Assembly (NCBI GenBank): GCA_027056215.1
Contig: JALULO010000027.1
Span: 1-15,782, forward strand
From: Campylobacterales bacterium
GTDB taxonomy: Bacteria > Campylobacterota > Campylobacteria > Campylobacterales > QNZT01
Length of the DNA: 15,782 nt
Direction: 5' to 3'
Each line of letters opens with the position of its first letter. Positions within the stretch are counted from its first letter, which is position 1. Both the position numbers and the translations under genes were made by a program. Below the pieces are notes generated by a model. The model was not told the DNA's origin. It made no database searches and saw nothing but the letters and a program-made list of their open reading frames with translations. Positions 1 through 8,152 of this stretch are shown here, piece after piece.

Positions 1-127
1 CACTTGTTCAGACAACCGGCAGTGTCGATACTGCTACGGCAGGAACCTATACGATTACCTATAGCGTTTCCGATCAGGCGGGCAATAAAGGCACGAAGAC
101 AAGAACGGTGATTGTTGCTGACAATAC
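1..127 (+). repeat. Exact direct repeat, copy 1 (second half of an Ig-like module)
   Basis: Bases 1-127 are identical, base for base by eye, to 829-955 (offset 828). The repeat codes for the second half of a DUF5011-type Ig module. The window begins inside this copy, so its left end is not seen. Confidence 0.93.
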
Positions 128-2582
128 CCAGACACCTCCGCCACCTTCGGGCAATACCCAAACAGTAGAAGTCAAAGTCAACAACACCTACGACGATGTC
201 GAAGAGCACAGCCGTGACGGACATCTAAGTACAAGCAGTTCCGATCTTGAAATGACCATGGAAAGAGATAAACAGACCGTCGGTATCCGGTTTACAGGCG
301 TTTCCATCCCTAAAAATGCTACCGTTACGAGAGCTTATATCCAGTTTCAAGTGGATGAAGTATCCACCGGTGCGGCATCGCTTTTTATCACCGCAGAAGA
401 TACCCCCGATAGCACACGTTTTTTACCTGTTATACACAATGTCACCAACAGAACCACACTATCGCAAAACATCAGCTGGAATCCGCCTGTCTGGAATATT
501 ATCGGAGAAAGAAGCAGTGCACAAAGAACTGCTGATCTGAAAACAGTTGTTCAGGAGATTGTCAATAAATCCAACTGGTATAAAGGTAATTCCCTCACCT
601 TTATTGTTACAGGAAACGGTAAAAGAGTGGCAGAATCTTTCAACGGAGATAGTGCGGGCGCGCCGATGCTTCATGTAGAATACACAACAGGCAATACACC
701 ACCGACTTCCGATACGACTCCTCCAGTGATTACACTCAAAGATGCCAATCCGATTAATCTTAGTGTCGGTGACAGTTTTACCGATCCCGGTGCTACGGCA
801 GTGGATGACACAGATGGGGATATTTCACCACTTGTTCAGACAACCGGCAGTGTCGATACTGCTACGGCAGGAACCTATACGATTACCTATAGCGTTTCCG
901 ATCAGGCGGGCAATAAAGGCACGAAGACAAGAACGGTGATTGTTGCTGACAATACTGTAGCCAAAACCGAGTACTACGTCTCACCTTCCGGGAATGACAC
1001 CAAAAACGGATCTTTGCAACATCCATTTTTGACACTTCAACATGCCGCAGATATAGCAGAACCCGGAACAACCGTATATGTAAGAGAAGGAACTTATGAT
1101 GTTAGAGATGGACTGATTTTTACCAAATCAGGAACAGCTGACAATTATATCGTATTTACAAATTATGAAAATGAAAATCCCGTAATTGTAAAGCATAATA
1201 ACACGATATGGTCTAATCCTTACGGTGCAACAGTCGCATTGTACGGCGTAAGCTATATGAAATTCAACGGTTTTATCCTTAAAGAACCTGTCGGAAATGG
1301 GATTTTTATAACGAACTATAAGGGAACTAATGTACTTAAAGCGTCTCATTATGTAGAGATATCCAATAATGTCATCTATGAACAAAATGCCAATGTGGAA
1401 ACATCCAAAAGAATGGGATATCCAATTGGCGTAAGCAATAGAAAAGCTGGCAAAAACGATCCGATACCGGAAGCATCGACAAATATAACAATCAGCAGAA
1501 ATTATGTCTATTCAAATCATACTGGATCTGTTGTCAACAGTTACAATGAGTCATTGACGATTGTCGGCAATATTGATCACTATACCATAGAAAACAATAT
1601 TATTGACAGTAATTATTTTATAGGGCTGGATATTATCGGTCATACCAGTACAGTTTTTCCTATGAATTCACATGGTTTGATCAAAAACAATTTTATTATC
1701 CGAAACGGGAAAATAAACCAATCATCAAGATTGTATACTGCGGCACTTTATGTCGATGGAAGCAAGGATACAGTAATTGAGGATAATACCGTTATCGATA
1801 ACTATGGAGTCGGTTTAGTCATCAGCCAGGAAGATGGTACATCTACAACAGATAACGTTGTGGTAAGACATAATTATGTTAAAAACGCAGGTATATATAC
1901 CGCTGGGATCGGAACATCTGCAAGCGGTCTGATCAAAAACGTATCTTTTGTTGAAAATGCTATTGTTCAGGAGGGAGGCAACAGTGAAAACACATTTTTC
2001 TATAGAGGAAACAGCAACAATATTACACTGGAAAACAACTATTTCTTTTTCCCTCAAAATATGCGAGGATTGCAAGATATCAGTAACGCCAATATCGGTA
2101 CATGGATTATAAAAAACAACATTTTCAATTCAGTTTATGCCAAAAATGAATTTGACCAAAATACAAATACACAAGGTTCTACTGTTGATGCAAGCTATCA
2201 ACTGCCATCATATATTGGAGTGGATGAAAATTTGTTAAATGGAGTCAGAAAACATGTTTTCCCTTCTGATACCACCCTTCCGATGATTACGCTCAAAGGT
2301 GCTAATCCGATCAACCTTAATGTCAGTGACACTTTTACTGATCCCGGTGCTACAGCAACCGATGATACAGATGGTGATGTTACTCCACTCATTCAGTCAA
2401 CAGGCAGTGTCGATACTTCTGTAGTGGGAACCTATCATATTACCTACACCGTATCCGATCAGGCAGGTAATCAAGGGACTAAAACAAGAACGGTGATTGT
2501 CAGTGACAATACACCTCCACCGCCACAAGCAAGAACAGGACTGATTATCAACGATCAATGTAGGAGGATATTACCTCAGTGA
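3..2582 (+). CDS. Large modular surface/secreted protein, N-terminal fragment (Ig-like repeats, beta-helix); 5' partial, frame broken at 3' end
   Basis: The frame is open from the first bases, so the gene starts before the window; the GTG at 108 is an internal Val in the middle of an Ig-like repeat, not a start. Modules in order: end of a DUF5011/HYR-type Ig repeat (to about 127), a beta-sandwich module of the kind rich in 'QTVGIRF' and 'AYIQF' strands (about 160-695), a complete Ig repeat (about 710-957, with 'DPGATAVDDTDGD'), a right-handed parallel beta-helix opening with 'YYVSPSGNDTKNGS' (about 965-2255; pectate-lyase-like fold, many N-rich rungs), and a third Ig repeat (2266-2511). A Pro-rich linker and 'TGLIIN', the first strand of a lamin-tail domain, follow, and then the frame runs out of phase to TGA at 2580-2582. 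Ligand or substrate is unknown; adhesion or polysaccharide binding is inference. No signal peptide is visible because the N-terminus is missing. Its natural continuation is the next ORF. Confidence 0.85.
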   Translation, partial: LVQTTGSVDTATAGTYTITYSVSDQAGNKGTKTRTVIVADNTQTPPPPSGNTQTVEVKVNNTYDDVEEHSRDGHLSTSSSDLEMTMERDKQTVGIRFTGVSIPKNATVTRAYIQFQVDEVSTGAASLFITAEDTPDSTRFLPVIHNVTNRTTLSQNISWNPPVWNIIGERSSAQRTADLKTVVQEIVNKSNWYKGNSLTFIVTGNGKRVAESFNGDSAGAPMLHVEYTTGNTPPTSDTTPPVITLKDANPINLSVGDSFTDPGATAVDDTDGDISPLVQTTGSVDTATAGTYTITYSVSDQAGNKGTKTRTVIVADNTVAKTEYYVSPSGNDTKNGSLQHPFLTLQHAADIAEPGTTVYVREGTYDVRDGLIFTKSGTADNYIVFTNYENENPVIVKHNNTIWSNPYGATVALYGVSYMKFNGFILKEPVGNGIFITNYKGTNVLKASHYVEISNNVIYEQNANVETSKRMGYPIGVSNRKAGKNDPIPEASTNITISRNYVYSNHTGSVVNSYNESLTIVGNIDHYTIENNIIDSNYFIGLDIIGHTSTVFPMNSHGLIKNNFIIRNGKINQSSRLYTAALYVDGSKDTVIEDNTVIDNYGVGLVISQEDGTSTTDNVVVRHNYVKNAGIYTAGIGTSASGLIKNVSFVENAIVQEGGNSENTFFYRGNSNNITLENNYFFFPQNMRGLQDISNANIGTWIIKNNIFNSVYAKNEFDQNTNTQGSTVDASYQLPSYIGVDENLLNGVRKHVFPSDTTLPMITLKGANPINLNVSDTFTDPGATATDDTDGDVTPLIQSTGSVDTSVVGTYHITYTVSDQAGNQGTKTRTVIVSDNTPPPPQARTGLIINDQCRRILPQ
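829..955 (+). repeat. Exact direct repeat, copy 2
   Basis: This copy matches bases 1-127 without a mismatch, including synonymous positions, and diverges right after 955 ('aatact' here, 'aatacc' in copy 1). It is part of the complete Ig module 710-957. Perfect identity including third positions points to recent duplication or gene conversion. Confidence 0.93.
2266..2511 (+). repeat. Diverged third copy of the Ig-like module
   Basis: This aligns along its whole length with 710-955: same protein pattern (TLPMITLKGANPINLNVSD, then a DPGATATDDTDGD-like core and a closing TRTVIV strand) but with many base changes. It shows that the identity of the first two copies is not forced by protein constraint. 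Confidence 0.85.
2541..2582 (+). other. Frameshift/deletion junction inside a lamin-tail domain
   Basis: Frame 3 reads '...TGLIIND' and then nonsense to TGA at 2580. The +1-shifted frame is closed at 2542 (TGA) and from 2545 reads '..TINVGGYYLSDEPANP', the middle of an LTD. The protein's own C-terminal LTD has about 25 residues between the equivalent points (VVINE to IDLSEW), including the DWIELYN signature, and these are absent here. Two ATCAA pentamers (2547-2551, 2554-2558) sit at the junction. The simplest reading is loss of roughly 75-90 bases, not a multiple of three, either in the genome or in the assembly. Confidence 0.8.
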
Positions 2583-2829
2583 TGAACCGGCTAACCCAAA
2601 GAAATGGAAATTCCCGGCATCGCTCAAAATCCCTGCAAACGGCTATCTGTTAATCTGGGCTGATGAGAAAAACACCAGAGGCAAAGCCCTGCATACAAAC
2701 TTCAAACTTTCGCAAAAAGGAGAAACACTTCTCCTGTCAAACAATAGCGGTACGGTTATTGACCAAATCACTTTCAAAAAACTGAAGAGCAATATTTCAT
2801 GTGCAAAAGTAAATAATCACATTGTCTAT

Positions 2830-4956
2830 ATGGAACCTACACCCGACAAACAGAATGCACAAATTCATAATGCATTGGAGAAATCCTCAAAACCTCAGTT
2901 TGACAAAGAGAGCGGTTTTTATTCCGGAACACAACAAATACACCTTTCACAGGAAAATAATGCCGTCATCTACTATACAACCGACGGCTCAATTCCCACA
3001 AGACAATCAAAAGTATACACGCAACCGATTACAATTTCCAAGACAACCATTATCAGAGCAAGGGCGCTGGAAAGCGGTAAATTTTTAAGTTCTGTGGTAA
3101 ACCACACCTATCTTATTGATGAAAATGTGCATCTTCCTGTTTTCTCTATCGGTATCGATGCAAAATATCTATATGATCCCGACATAGGAATCTATACCAA
3201 AGGCAATTATGACAATTTCAGACAAGACTGGATGCGTCCGGGCAGTGTTGAATATATTGAAAACGGTCAAACGGAATTTGACAAAAATATCGGCATCAAA
3301 ATTCACGGTAACAATACACGTGTTTATCCCCAAAAATCACTGGCAATCTACAGTAAAGAGAAGTATGGTTCCAAATCCATCAGTTACCCACTGTTTGCGG
3401 ATAAACCTTTTATTAAAAAAGTCAAAAGCTTTGTGTTGCGTTCAGGTGGAACCGAATGGGGACGCACATTGATCGGTGACGGTGTACAGCATCAAATCGT
3501 CAAGGATACAATGGATCTTGACAATCAGTCGTTTCAATCGGTTGTCGTCTTCATTAACGGACAATACTGGGGTATTCACCATATTCGTGAGAAACTAAAC
3601 GCCGATTATCTGGAAGCCAATCACGGCGTCGATCCGGACAATGTGGATTTGCTGGCAAACGACGCAGAAATTCAGGACGGTACCAATAAAGAGTATATTG
3701 CACTCAAAAATTATATTAAATCCCATGACCTGAGTAACGATACCTATTATCAGTATGTAGCTTCAAAAATAGATCTGAATGAATATATAAACTATATTAT
3801 CACCGAAAGCTTTACCTCCAACAGCTCTATTCACCACAATATCAAATACTGGAAGAAAAGTGACAGTACCGGAAAATGGAGATGGATACTATTTGATTTG
3901 GACAGAGGATTTCGCTATTCAGAGAACACTTTGTATTTTGTCGCAGATGACGATGAAACGAGTATCGTATTCAGGAACCTTCTTAAAAACCGGCAATTTG
4001 TCCATCTCTTTGCCAGCAGGTATTTTACACACCTTAATACGACATTCCAGCCGGATAGGGTAAAAGCTTTTATTACCCGCGCCAAAGATATCGTTGCCCC
4101 TGAAATACCGAGACATTTTTCAAGATGGCCGAAAGACAAAGACGGCAAATCTGTTTCCGAAAGTACCTGGCGTACCTTTATCAACAATATGTACGATTTT
4201 GCAGACGCCAGACCGAACAAAGTTATCAGTGATTTACGAAATGCGTTTCATCTGCAGGGGCATCCTGTTTTACATATCCCCTCTTTGGCAAACGGTACTG
4301 TCTATCTCGACAATGTCAAACTTTCAGGATCCTTTGACGGAAACTATTTTGACGGTGCAACCGTTACCCTCAAAGCCTTGCCGAAAAAGGGCTATAAATT
4401 TACAGGATGGTCAAACGGAAGCAGTTCACAGACTATCAATCTGACTTTGCATAACGATATAACCGTAAGTGCAACGTATGAACTTGCCCAGACACCGAAA
4501 GTAGTCATCAACGAGATCAATTACGCCTCCGATAAAAATCATGACAGCGGAGACTGGATCGAGCTCTACAATAACGATACAAAAGCCATTGATCTTTCAG
4601 AATGGGTGCTCAAAGATGACAAAGATGTCGGTGCATTTACCTTTCCGGCAAATACTGTCCTGCAACCAAACCACTATATCGTGGTTACACAAAACAGGTC
4701 AGACTTTACAACACAATATCCAGGCATTACCGATATTCTCGGAGATTTCGGTTTCGGCTTAAGTAAAAAAGGAGACAGTGTCAGACTCTTTAATACACAG
4801 GGAGCTTTGACAGACAGTGTTACATTTGATAAAAACTGGCCGGATGCAAATGGAAACGGTAAAACACTTGCACTGATTGATCCAAACAGTGACAACAGTA
4901 TTAGCACCAACTGGATTGCCGCTGACAATTTCGGTACCCCAGGAGAAGTGAATTAA
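2830..4956 (+). CDS. CotH kinase / lamin-tail domain protein, C-terminal fragment of the broken giant gene
   Basis: The frame is open from 2545 and codes for LTD sequence upstream of the first ATG at 2830. That ATG has no convincing ribosome binding site, so it is only the formal start and the fragment belongs to the preceding ORF. From the ATG (708 aa): chitobiase C-terminal-like module (about 24-97, 'VIYYTTDGSIPT'); CotH kinase domain (about 103-475) with 'REKLNADYLEANHG' at 253-266 and the metal-site-like 'WILFDLDRGF' at 352-361; an InlB/bacterial-repeat module (about 482-551, 'GYKFTGWSNGSS'); and a complete lamin-tail domain (about 556-708, 'VVINEINY', 'DWIELYNN'). CotH proteins are atypical kinases known from spore coats, and secreted CotH-LTD proteins are common in bacteria. 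The target here is unknown. No sorting tail is seen after the last LTD. Confidence 0.85.
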   Translation: MEPTPDKQNAQIHNALEKSSKPQFDKESGFYSGTQQIHLSQENNAVIYYTTDGSIPTRQSKVYTQPITISKTTIIRARALESGKFLSSVVNHTYLIDENVHLPVFSIGIDAKYLYDPDIGIYTKGNYDNFRQDWMRPGSVEYIENGQTEFDKNIGIKIHGNNTRVYPQKSLAIYSKEKYGSKSISYPLFADKPFIKKVKSFVLRSGGTEWGRTLIGDGVQHQIVKDTMDLDNQSFQSVVVFINGQYWGIHHIREKLNADYLEANHGVDPDNVDLLANDAEIQDGTNKEYIALKNYIKSHDLSNDTYYQYVASKIDLNEYINYIITESFTSNSSIHHNIKYWKKSDSTGKWRWILFDLDRGFRYSENTLYFVADDDETSIVFRNLLKNRQFVHLFASRYFTHLNTTFQPDRVKAFITRAKDIVAPEIPRHFSRWPKDKDGKSVSESTWRTFINNMYDFADARPNKVISDLRNAFHLQGHPVLHIPSLANGTVYLDNVKLSGSFDGNYFDGATVTLKALPKKGYKFTGWSNGSSSQTINLTLHNDITVSATYELAQTPKVVINEINYASDKNHDSGDWIELYNNDTKAIDLSEWVLKDDKDVGAFTFPANTVLQPNHYIVVTQNRSDFTTQYPGITDILGDFGFGLSKKGDSVRLFNTQGALTDSVTFDKNWPDANGNGKTLALIDPNSDNSISTNWIAADNFGTPGEVN

Positions 4957-5197
4957 ACTTAAGAGTGTTGGGACATAATTAAAAGCAGGTAAGCCTCCGG
5001 CTCTGCCGGAGGGCTCCCAAAATCTGATAATTTCGGCAGTAGGTTAAATGTTTTTCAAGAACCCTTCAAAACTAGCAAATGCGGTTTCACAAAGTGAAAA
5101 GTTTTCTCGAAAATTCAAGAAAAGTAGGATATCAAAGATGAGTATTACATAATTGTTGATTTCAATAAAGCAAACTGCATATTATATGTATGTTTGC
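4957..5197. other. Non-coding stretch between the CotH gene and the EAL gene
   Basis: These 241 bases lie between convergent genes. They hold no ORF worth calling, only a GC-rich hairpin (4992-5014), a small TTTCAC/GTGAAA hairpin (5085-5099) and the terminator-like stem beside the EAL gene stop. Confidence 0.6.
4992..5014. terminator. GC-rich stem-loop after the CotH gene
   Basis: CCTCCGGC (4994-5001), loop TCT, GCCGGAGG (5005-5012) is a perfect 8-bp stem, extendable with one bulged G to AGC/GCT. It begins 37 bases after the TAA. There is no T run afterwards, so it is not a classical intrinsic terminator. It could be a 3' stabilising hairpin or a dispersed palindromic repeat. Confidence 0.5.
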
Positions 5198-5199
5198 TT
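5168..5199 (-). terminator. Stem-loop at the 3' end of the EAL gene
   Basis: AAGCAAAC (5168-5175) pairs with GTTTGCTT (5192-5199). After a one-base bulge six more pairs (one G-U) continue to a TTA loop. The arm overlaps the stop codon of the minus-strand gene (5198-5200). The run of T after the stem is short, so termination is likely but not certain. Confidence 0.5.
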
Positions 5200-8026
5200 A
5201 GACTTCTTGTCTTGAAATAGCATCTTGAATATTACTTACATGTGCAGAAGGTTCTCCTAGATGATATCCTTGTGAATAATCCGCTCCTAAGCTTTTTACC
5301 TTCTCGTATACGGCTTCATTGTGTACATATTCTACAACGGTTTTACTGCCAAGCTTTTTAGAAAATGCGATGATTGCTTCTATGATAATCTGAGCATCAT
5401 GACTGTGCTCAATATCTTTGATTAAAGTGCCATCTATCTTGATAAAATCAGCTTTTAAGCTGATGATATGTTCAAAGTTTGCAAAGCCTGTACCAAAATC
5501 ATCAATAGCGATTTTCGATCCAAAGCTTCTTATCTTTTCGATAAATGTATTGATAAATTGATAATCTGTAATTTCTTCAGATTCAGTGATTTCAAAGATG
5601 ATACGGTTTGCATGGGTGCAATCTGATAGTTTTTTGAAAATATATGCTCTAATCTCTTCATCATGAATATCTTGCACAGTAATATTAAGCGAAAAATCAT
5701 AATGTGGATTCTCTTGTAACGTAGCAAAGGTATTGTCTAGTACGATTTTTGTGATATTTGTATAGAGTTTTGCTTTTTTTGCAATATCTAAGAAGAAAAA
5801 AGGTGAGATAACTTTACCATCTACGTCTATCATCCTGACGAGTGATTCGTATTTGGTAATCGTAGCATTTTGGTTGTCTATGATCGGTTGAAAATAAGTT
5901 GTAAAGCGATTATCCTCGATTGCTTCTTTGATTTTATTGATCCAGATGATATTGTTTTCATAATCTGAATCTTTATGCATATCTGGCTGATATGTTAAGA
6001 ATTTTTTATGTTCAGCTTTTGCAACTTTTCGTGCTATATTGGCATATTCTAGTAAATGCTGATACTCATGTGTAGTGTCGTAAAATGAAACACCACCACT
6101 TAATGTAATACTAACACAATTTTGTGCATCACAGTCGATTGTTTTTGATTCAATATAGTTGATGATCTCTTGTAAGATGGTAGTATGATTTTCCCTGTTT
6201 AGTTTTCCCTCTTCAAATACAAGTAAAAATCCATCTGCATGTAATTTATAAAGTTTACAATCTGTTGTAGAGACTAACTTTTTTAAAAGTGAAGAGAGAT
6301 GGATGAGGACTTGATCAGCGATTTTTGTACCGTAAAAATCATTGAGTTTTGCAAAATCATCGATATTTAGATAAAGCAAAATAGGGTGTTTTGCTACTTT
6401 TAAATCATCCATCAATTGGTTTCTATTTGGTAAAGTGGTAAGCAGATCAATCTTTTGTTTTTTGATCTCTTCTTTACTCTTTTCAAGTTCCGTGATATCG
6501 TGTCTGATACCAACGTATTCTATGATATTATCATCTTTGTCAAGGATAGGGATGATAGTTGCATCTACGATATAGGTACTTCCATCTTTGGCTTTATTGG
6601 GAAGTACACCTTTCCATATCTTTTTACTTTTTATAGTAGACCAAAAATCTTTAAATACTTCTTTTTCTATATCCGGATGTCGTATGATATTGTGTGCTTG
6701 ACCAATCAGTTCTTTTTGGGAATAACCAGTTATTTGACAAAATTGTTTATTGACATAAGTGATGATGCCTTTAGTATTGGTTTTAGAAACGATACTGCTT
6801 TCATCTATCGCCATTTTATAACCGTTAAGAAAGGAAATGCTTTCATCAAGTGTTTGGCTCATGTGGTTAAAAGCCAACAGGGCATTTCCCAGTACATCTT
6901 TTGTAGCAACGTCAAGATGTATATCGGTTTCTCCTTTTGCAATCAGCGTTGAGGCAAGTTGTAGTTGTTCTAGATTGGAAGCGATTGAGCGATAAAATGC
7001 TATGAAGATATAAAACGCACTTAGTACAATAGCTAACAAACCTAGCAGTTTTAATACCAAATCTCTAAAAAGTGCATCATGCGATTTTTCAACAAGTAGT
7101 TTATAATTTTGTGCAAGTAAAGTGTAAAGTTGATTTTGTATATCAACAGCTTGTGTTGCTTGTTTGAAAAACATAGCACCATCATAAGTGGGTACTGTTT
7201 CAATCAAAATATGTTTGTTGATGATATCAAGAATATTGTCAAGTTTTGAGCTTGCTAACATAGTCTTTTTTTGGATAGAAAGATAATGATCCATATCTAC
7301 AAGAATGTGATTGTCTATGAGATTGTTTTCATATGTTTTTGTCATAGTATAGATAGTTAGCAGATGCTCTTTTTCTTTTTTAGAAATCTGTTTTTGTGTA
7401 AAGTAACCTGTTGCAAGTCCTCTAAGTTGGGCTGTAGTCTCTTCTAAAAGGAGTAACTTCTCTTGTAGCATTTTAGCGATATAGTTTGTTTTTAGATTGT
7501 GATTGTTTTCAAACGAAGTACGCGATGATATAGTATGGATGGATTTTATAAGCGAGCTGATGATACTGCTGTGCATGGTAAAAATATCGCCAGACATAGT
7601 ATGTTGTGTGATATTGTGTAATTGGATGAGTTCGATATAGCTAAGTGCTTTGATGTAAGCTTGATGATGTCTGAGTAGTTTTAGATTTTTATCATCAAAG
7701 TTTTGTAATTTGCTAAGATATTGTGATGTTTTTGTTTCATTCTCTAAAATAGCTTTTTTAAAACTTCTGTTTCCTGCTAGATAACCATTTGTAAGTCCTC
7801 TATGTTTTTGAATAAGTTGGATCAAGTCTTGAATATGTGTGATATAGGATAATCCGATGATTTGATCGTTATACATATGATGTTTTGTATAATGGTTTAT
7901 AAAGAGTGCCCTTGAAGGTAGGATAAGGAGGATAAATAAAACAGAGATTGAGAGAACAAGTTTTGTCTTAAAAGGGAGTTTATTCATGATCAAAACAGCC
8001 GGTTGAACAAGTTTATCGATAAACAT
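5198..8026 (-). CDS. Membrane sensor cyclic-di-GMP phosphodiesterase (NIT-like, HAMP, PAS, degenerate GGDEF, EAL)
   Basis: The protein has 942 aa. TM1 is at about 22-40 and TM2 at about 322-345, enclosing a helical periplasmic sensor with 'QKHRGLTNGYLAG' (73-85) and 'LRGLATGYF', resembling nitrate/nitrite-sensing NIT domains. A HAMP-like linker follows (about 346-398), then a PAS (about 408-515) with 'HNIIRHPDI', a pattern of Aer-type redox PAS domains. The GGDEF domain (about 520-680) has HADGF (596-600) at the signature, so diguanylate cyclase activity is unlikely. The EAL domain (about 695-935) keeps the expected residues: E727 (ESL), N781, E812, D842/D843 in DDFGTG, K863, E899 and Q919. 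It should therefore hydrolyse c-di-GMP at the inner membrane under control of a periplasmic and a redox-like signal; the signals are inferred. The ATG at 8026 follows AAAAGG by six bases. An upstream terminator isolates it from rpmA, so it is probably monocistronic. Confidence 0.9.
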   Translation of the reverse strand: MFIDKLVQPAVLIMNKLPFKTKLVLSISVLFILLILPSRALFINHYTKHHMYNDQIIGLSYITHIQDLIQLIQKHRGLTNGYLAGNRSFKKAILENETKTSQYLSKLQNFDDKNLKLLRHHQAYIKALSYIELIQLHNITQHTMSGDIFTMHSSIISSLIKSIHTISSRTSFENNHNLKTNYIAKMLQEKLLLLEETTAQLRGLATGYFTQKQISKKEKEHLLTIYTMTKTYENNLIDNHILVDMDHYLSIQKKTMLASSKLDNILDIINKHILIETVPTYDGAMFFKQATQAVDIQNQLYTLLAQNYKLLVEKSHDALFRDLVLKLLGLLAIVLSAFYIFIAFYRSIASNLEQLQLASTLIAKGETDIHLDVATKDVLGNALLAFNHMSQTLDESISFLNGYKMAIDESSIVSKTNTKGIITYVNKQFCQITGYSQKELIGQAHNIIRHPDIEKEVFKDFWSTIKSKKIWKGVLPNKAKDGSTYIVDATIIPILDKDDNIIEYVGIRHDITELEKSKEEIKKQKIDLLTTLPNRNQLMDDLKVAKHPILLYLNIDDFAKLNDFYGTKIADQVLIHLSSLLKKLVSTTDCKLYKLHADGFLLVFEEGKLNRENHTTILQEIINYIESKTIDCDAQNCVSITLSGGVSFYDTTHEYQHLLEYANIARKVAKAEHKKFLTYQPDMHKDSDYENNIIWINKIKEAIEDNRFTTYFQPIIDNQNATITKYESLVRMIDVDGKVISPFFFLDIAKKAKLYTNITKIVLDNTFATLQENPHYDFSLNITVQDIHDEEIRAYIFKKLSDCTHANRIIFEITESEEITDYQFINTFIEKIRSFGSKIAIDDFGTGFANFEHIISLKADFIKIDGTLIKDIEHSHDAQIIIEAIIAFSKKLGSKTVVEYVHNEAVYEKVKSLGADYSQGYHLGEPSAHVSNIQDAISRQEV

Positions 8027-8045
8027 AAAAAACCTTTTGTTTATT

Positions 8046-8051
8046 TTTATA
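8046..8051 (-). promoter_or_regulatory. Possible -10 box of the EAL gene
   Basis: TATAAA on the minus strand lies about 20 bases before the start codon, between the rpmA terminator and the gene. There is no clear -35. The region is AT-rich, so this is weak. Confidence 0.25.
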
Positions 8052-8096
8052 ATTGGAATCCATAAGAAAAACTTTAACTAAAAAAATCAGGCATAA

Positions 8097-8136
8097 AAAA
8101 AGGGATTATTCAGTTTTATCCAAATAATCCCTTTTT
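8097..8136 (-). terminator. Intrinsic terminator of rpmA (perfect 14-bp stem)
   Basis: AAAAAGGGATTATT (8097-8110) and AATAATCCCTTTTT (8123-8136) form a perfect 14-bp stem around a 12-base loop. On the minus strand the stem is followed by further U residues, 16 bases after the rpmA stop. It is symmetric enough to work on the other strand too, though nothing converges on it from the left. Confidence 0.85.
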
Positions 8137-8152
8137 AGAGATGTTGTAAAGC

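Noticed and set aside
108..110. GTG as start of the first ORF
   Set aside because: The frame is open to the window edge and the residues before it complete an Ig-like strand identical to the copy at 829-955, so the gene begins outside the window.
2541..2582. Programmed ribosomal frameshift joining the two large ORFs
   Set aside because: No slippery heptamer or following stem was seen, and about 25 expected LTD residues are missing, which a frameshift alone would not explain.
3..4956. Mobile element or phage tail origin for the left region
   Set aside because: No transposase, integrase, phage structural gene or terminal inverted repeats were seen; only the modular protein is present.
5085..5130. 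Cluster of small inverted repeats (TTTCAC/GTGAAA and nearby TTTTC/GAAAA) as a regulatory RNA
   Set aside because: The arms are short and AT-rich, there is no promoter or terminator pattern, and no conserved RNA family was recognised.
6455..6952. 165-codon ORF on the plus strand
   Set aside because: It lies wholly antisense to the well-supported EAL gene, is Phe/Ile-rich and has no recognisable domain; it is a shadow of the coding strand.
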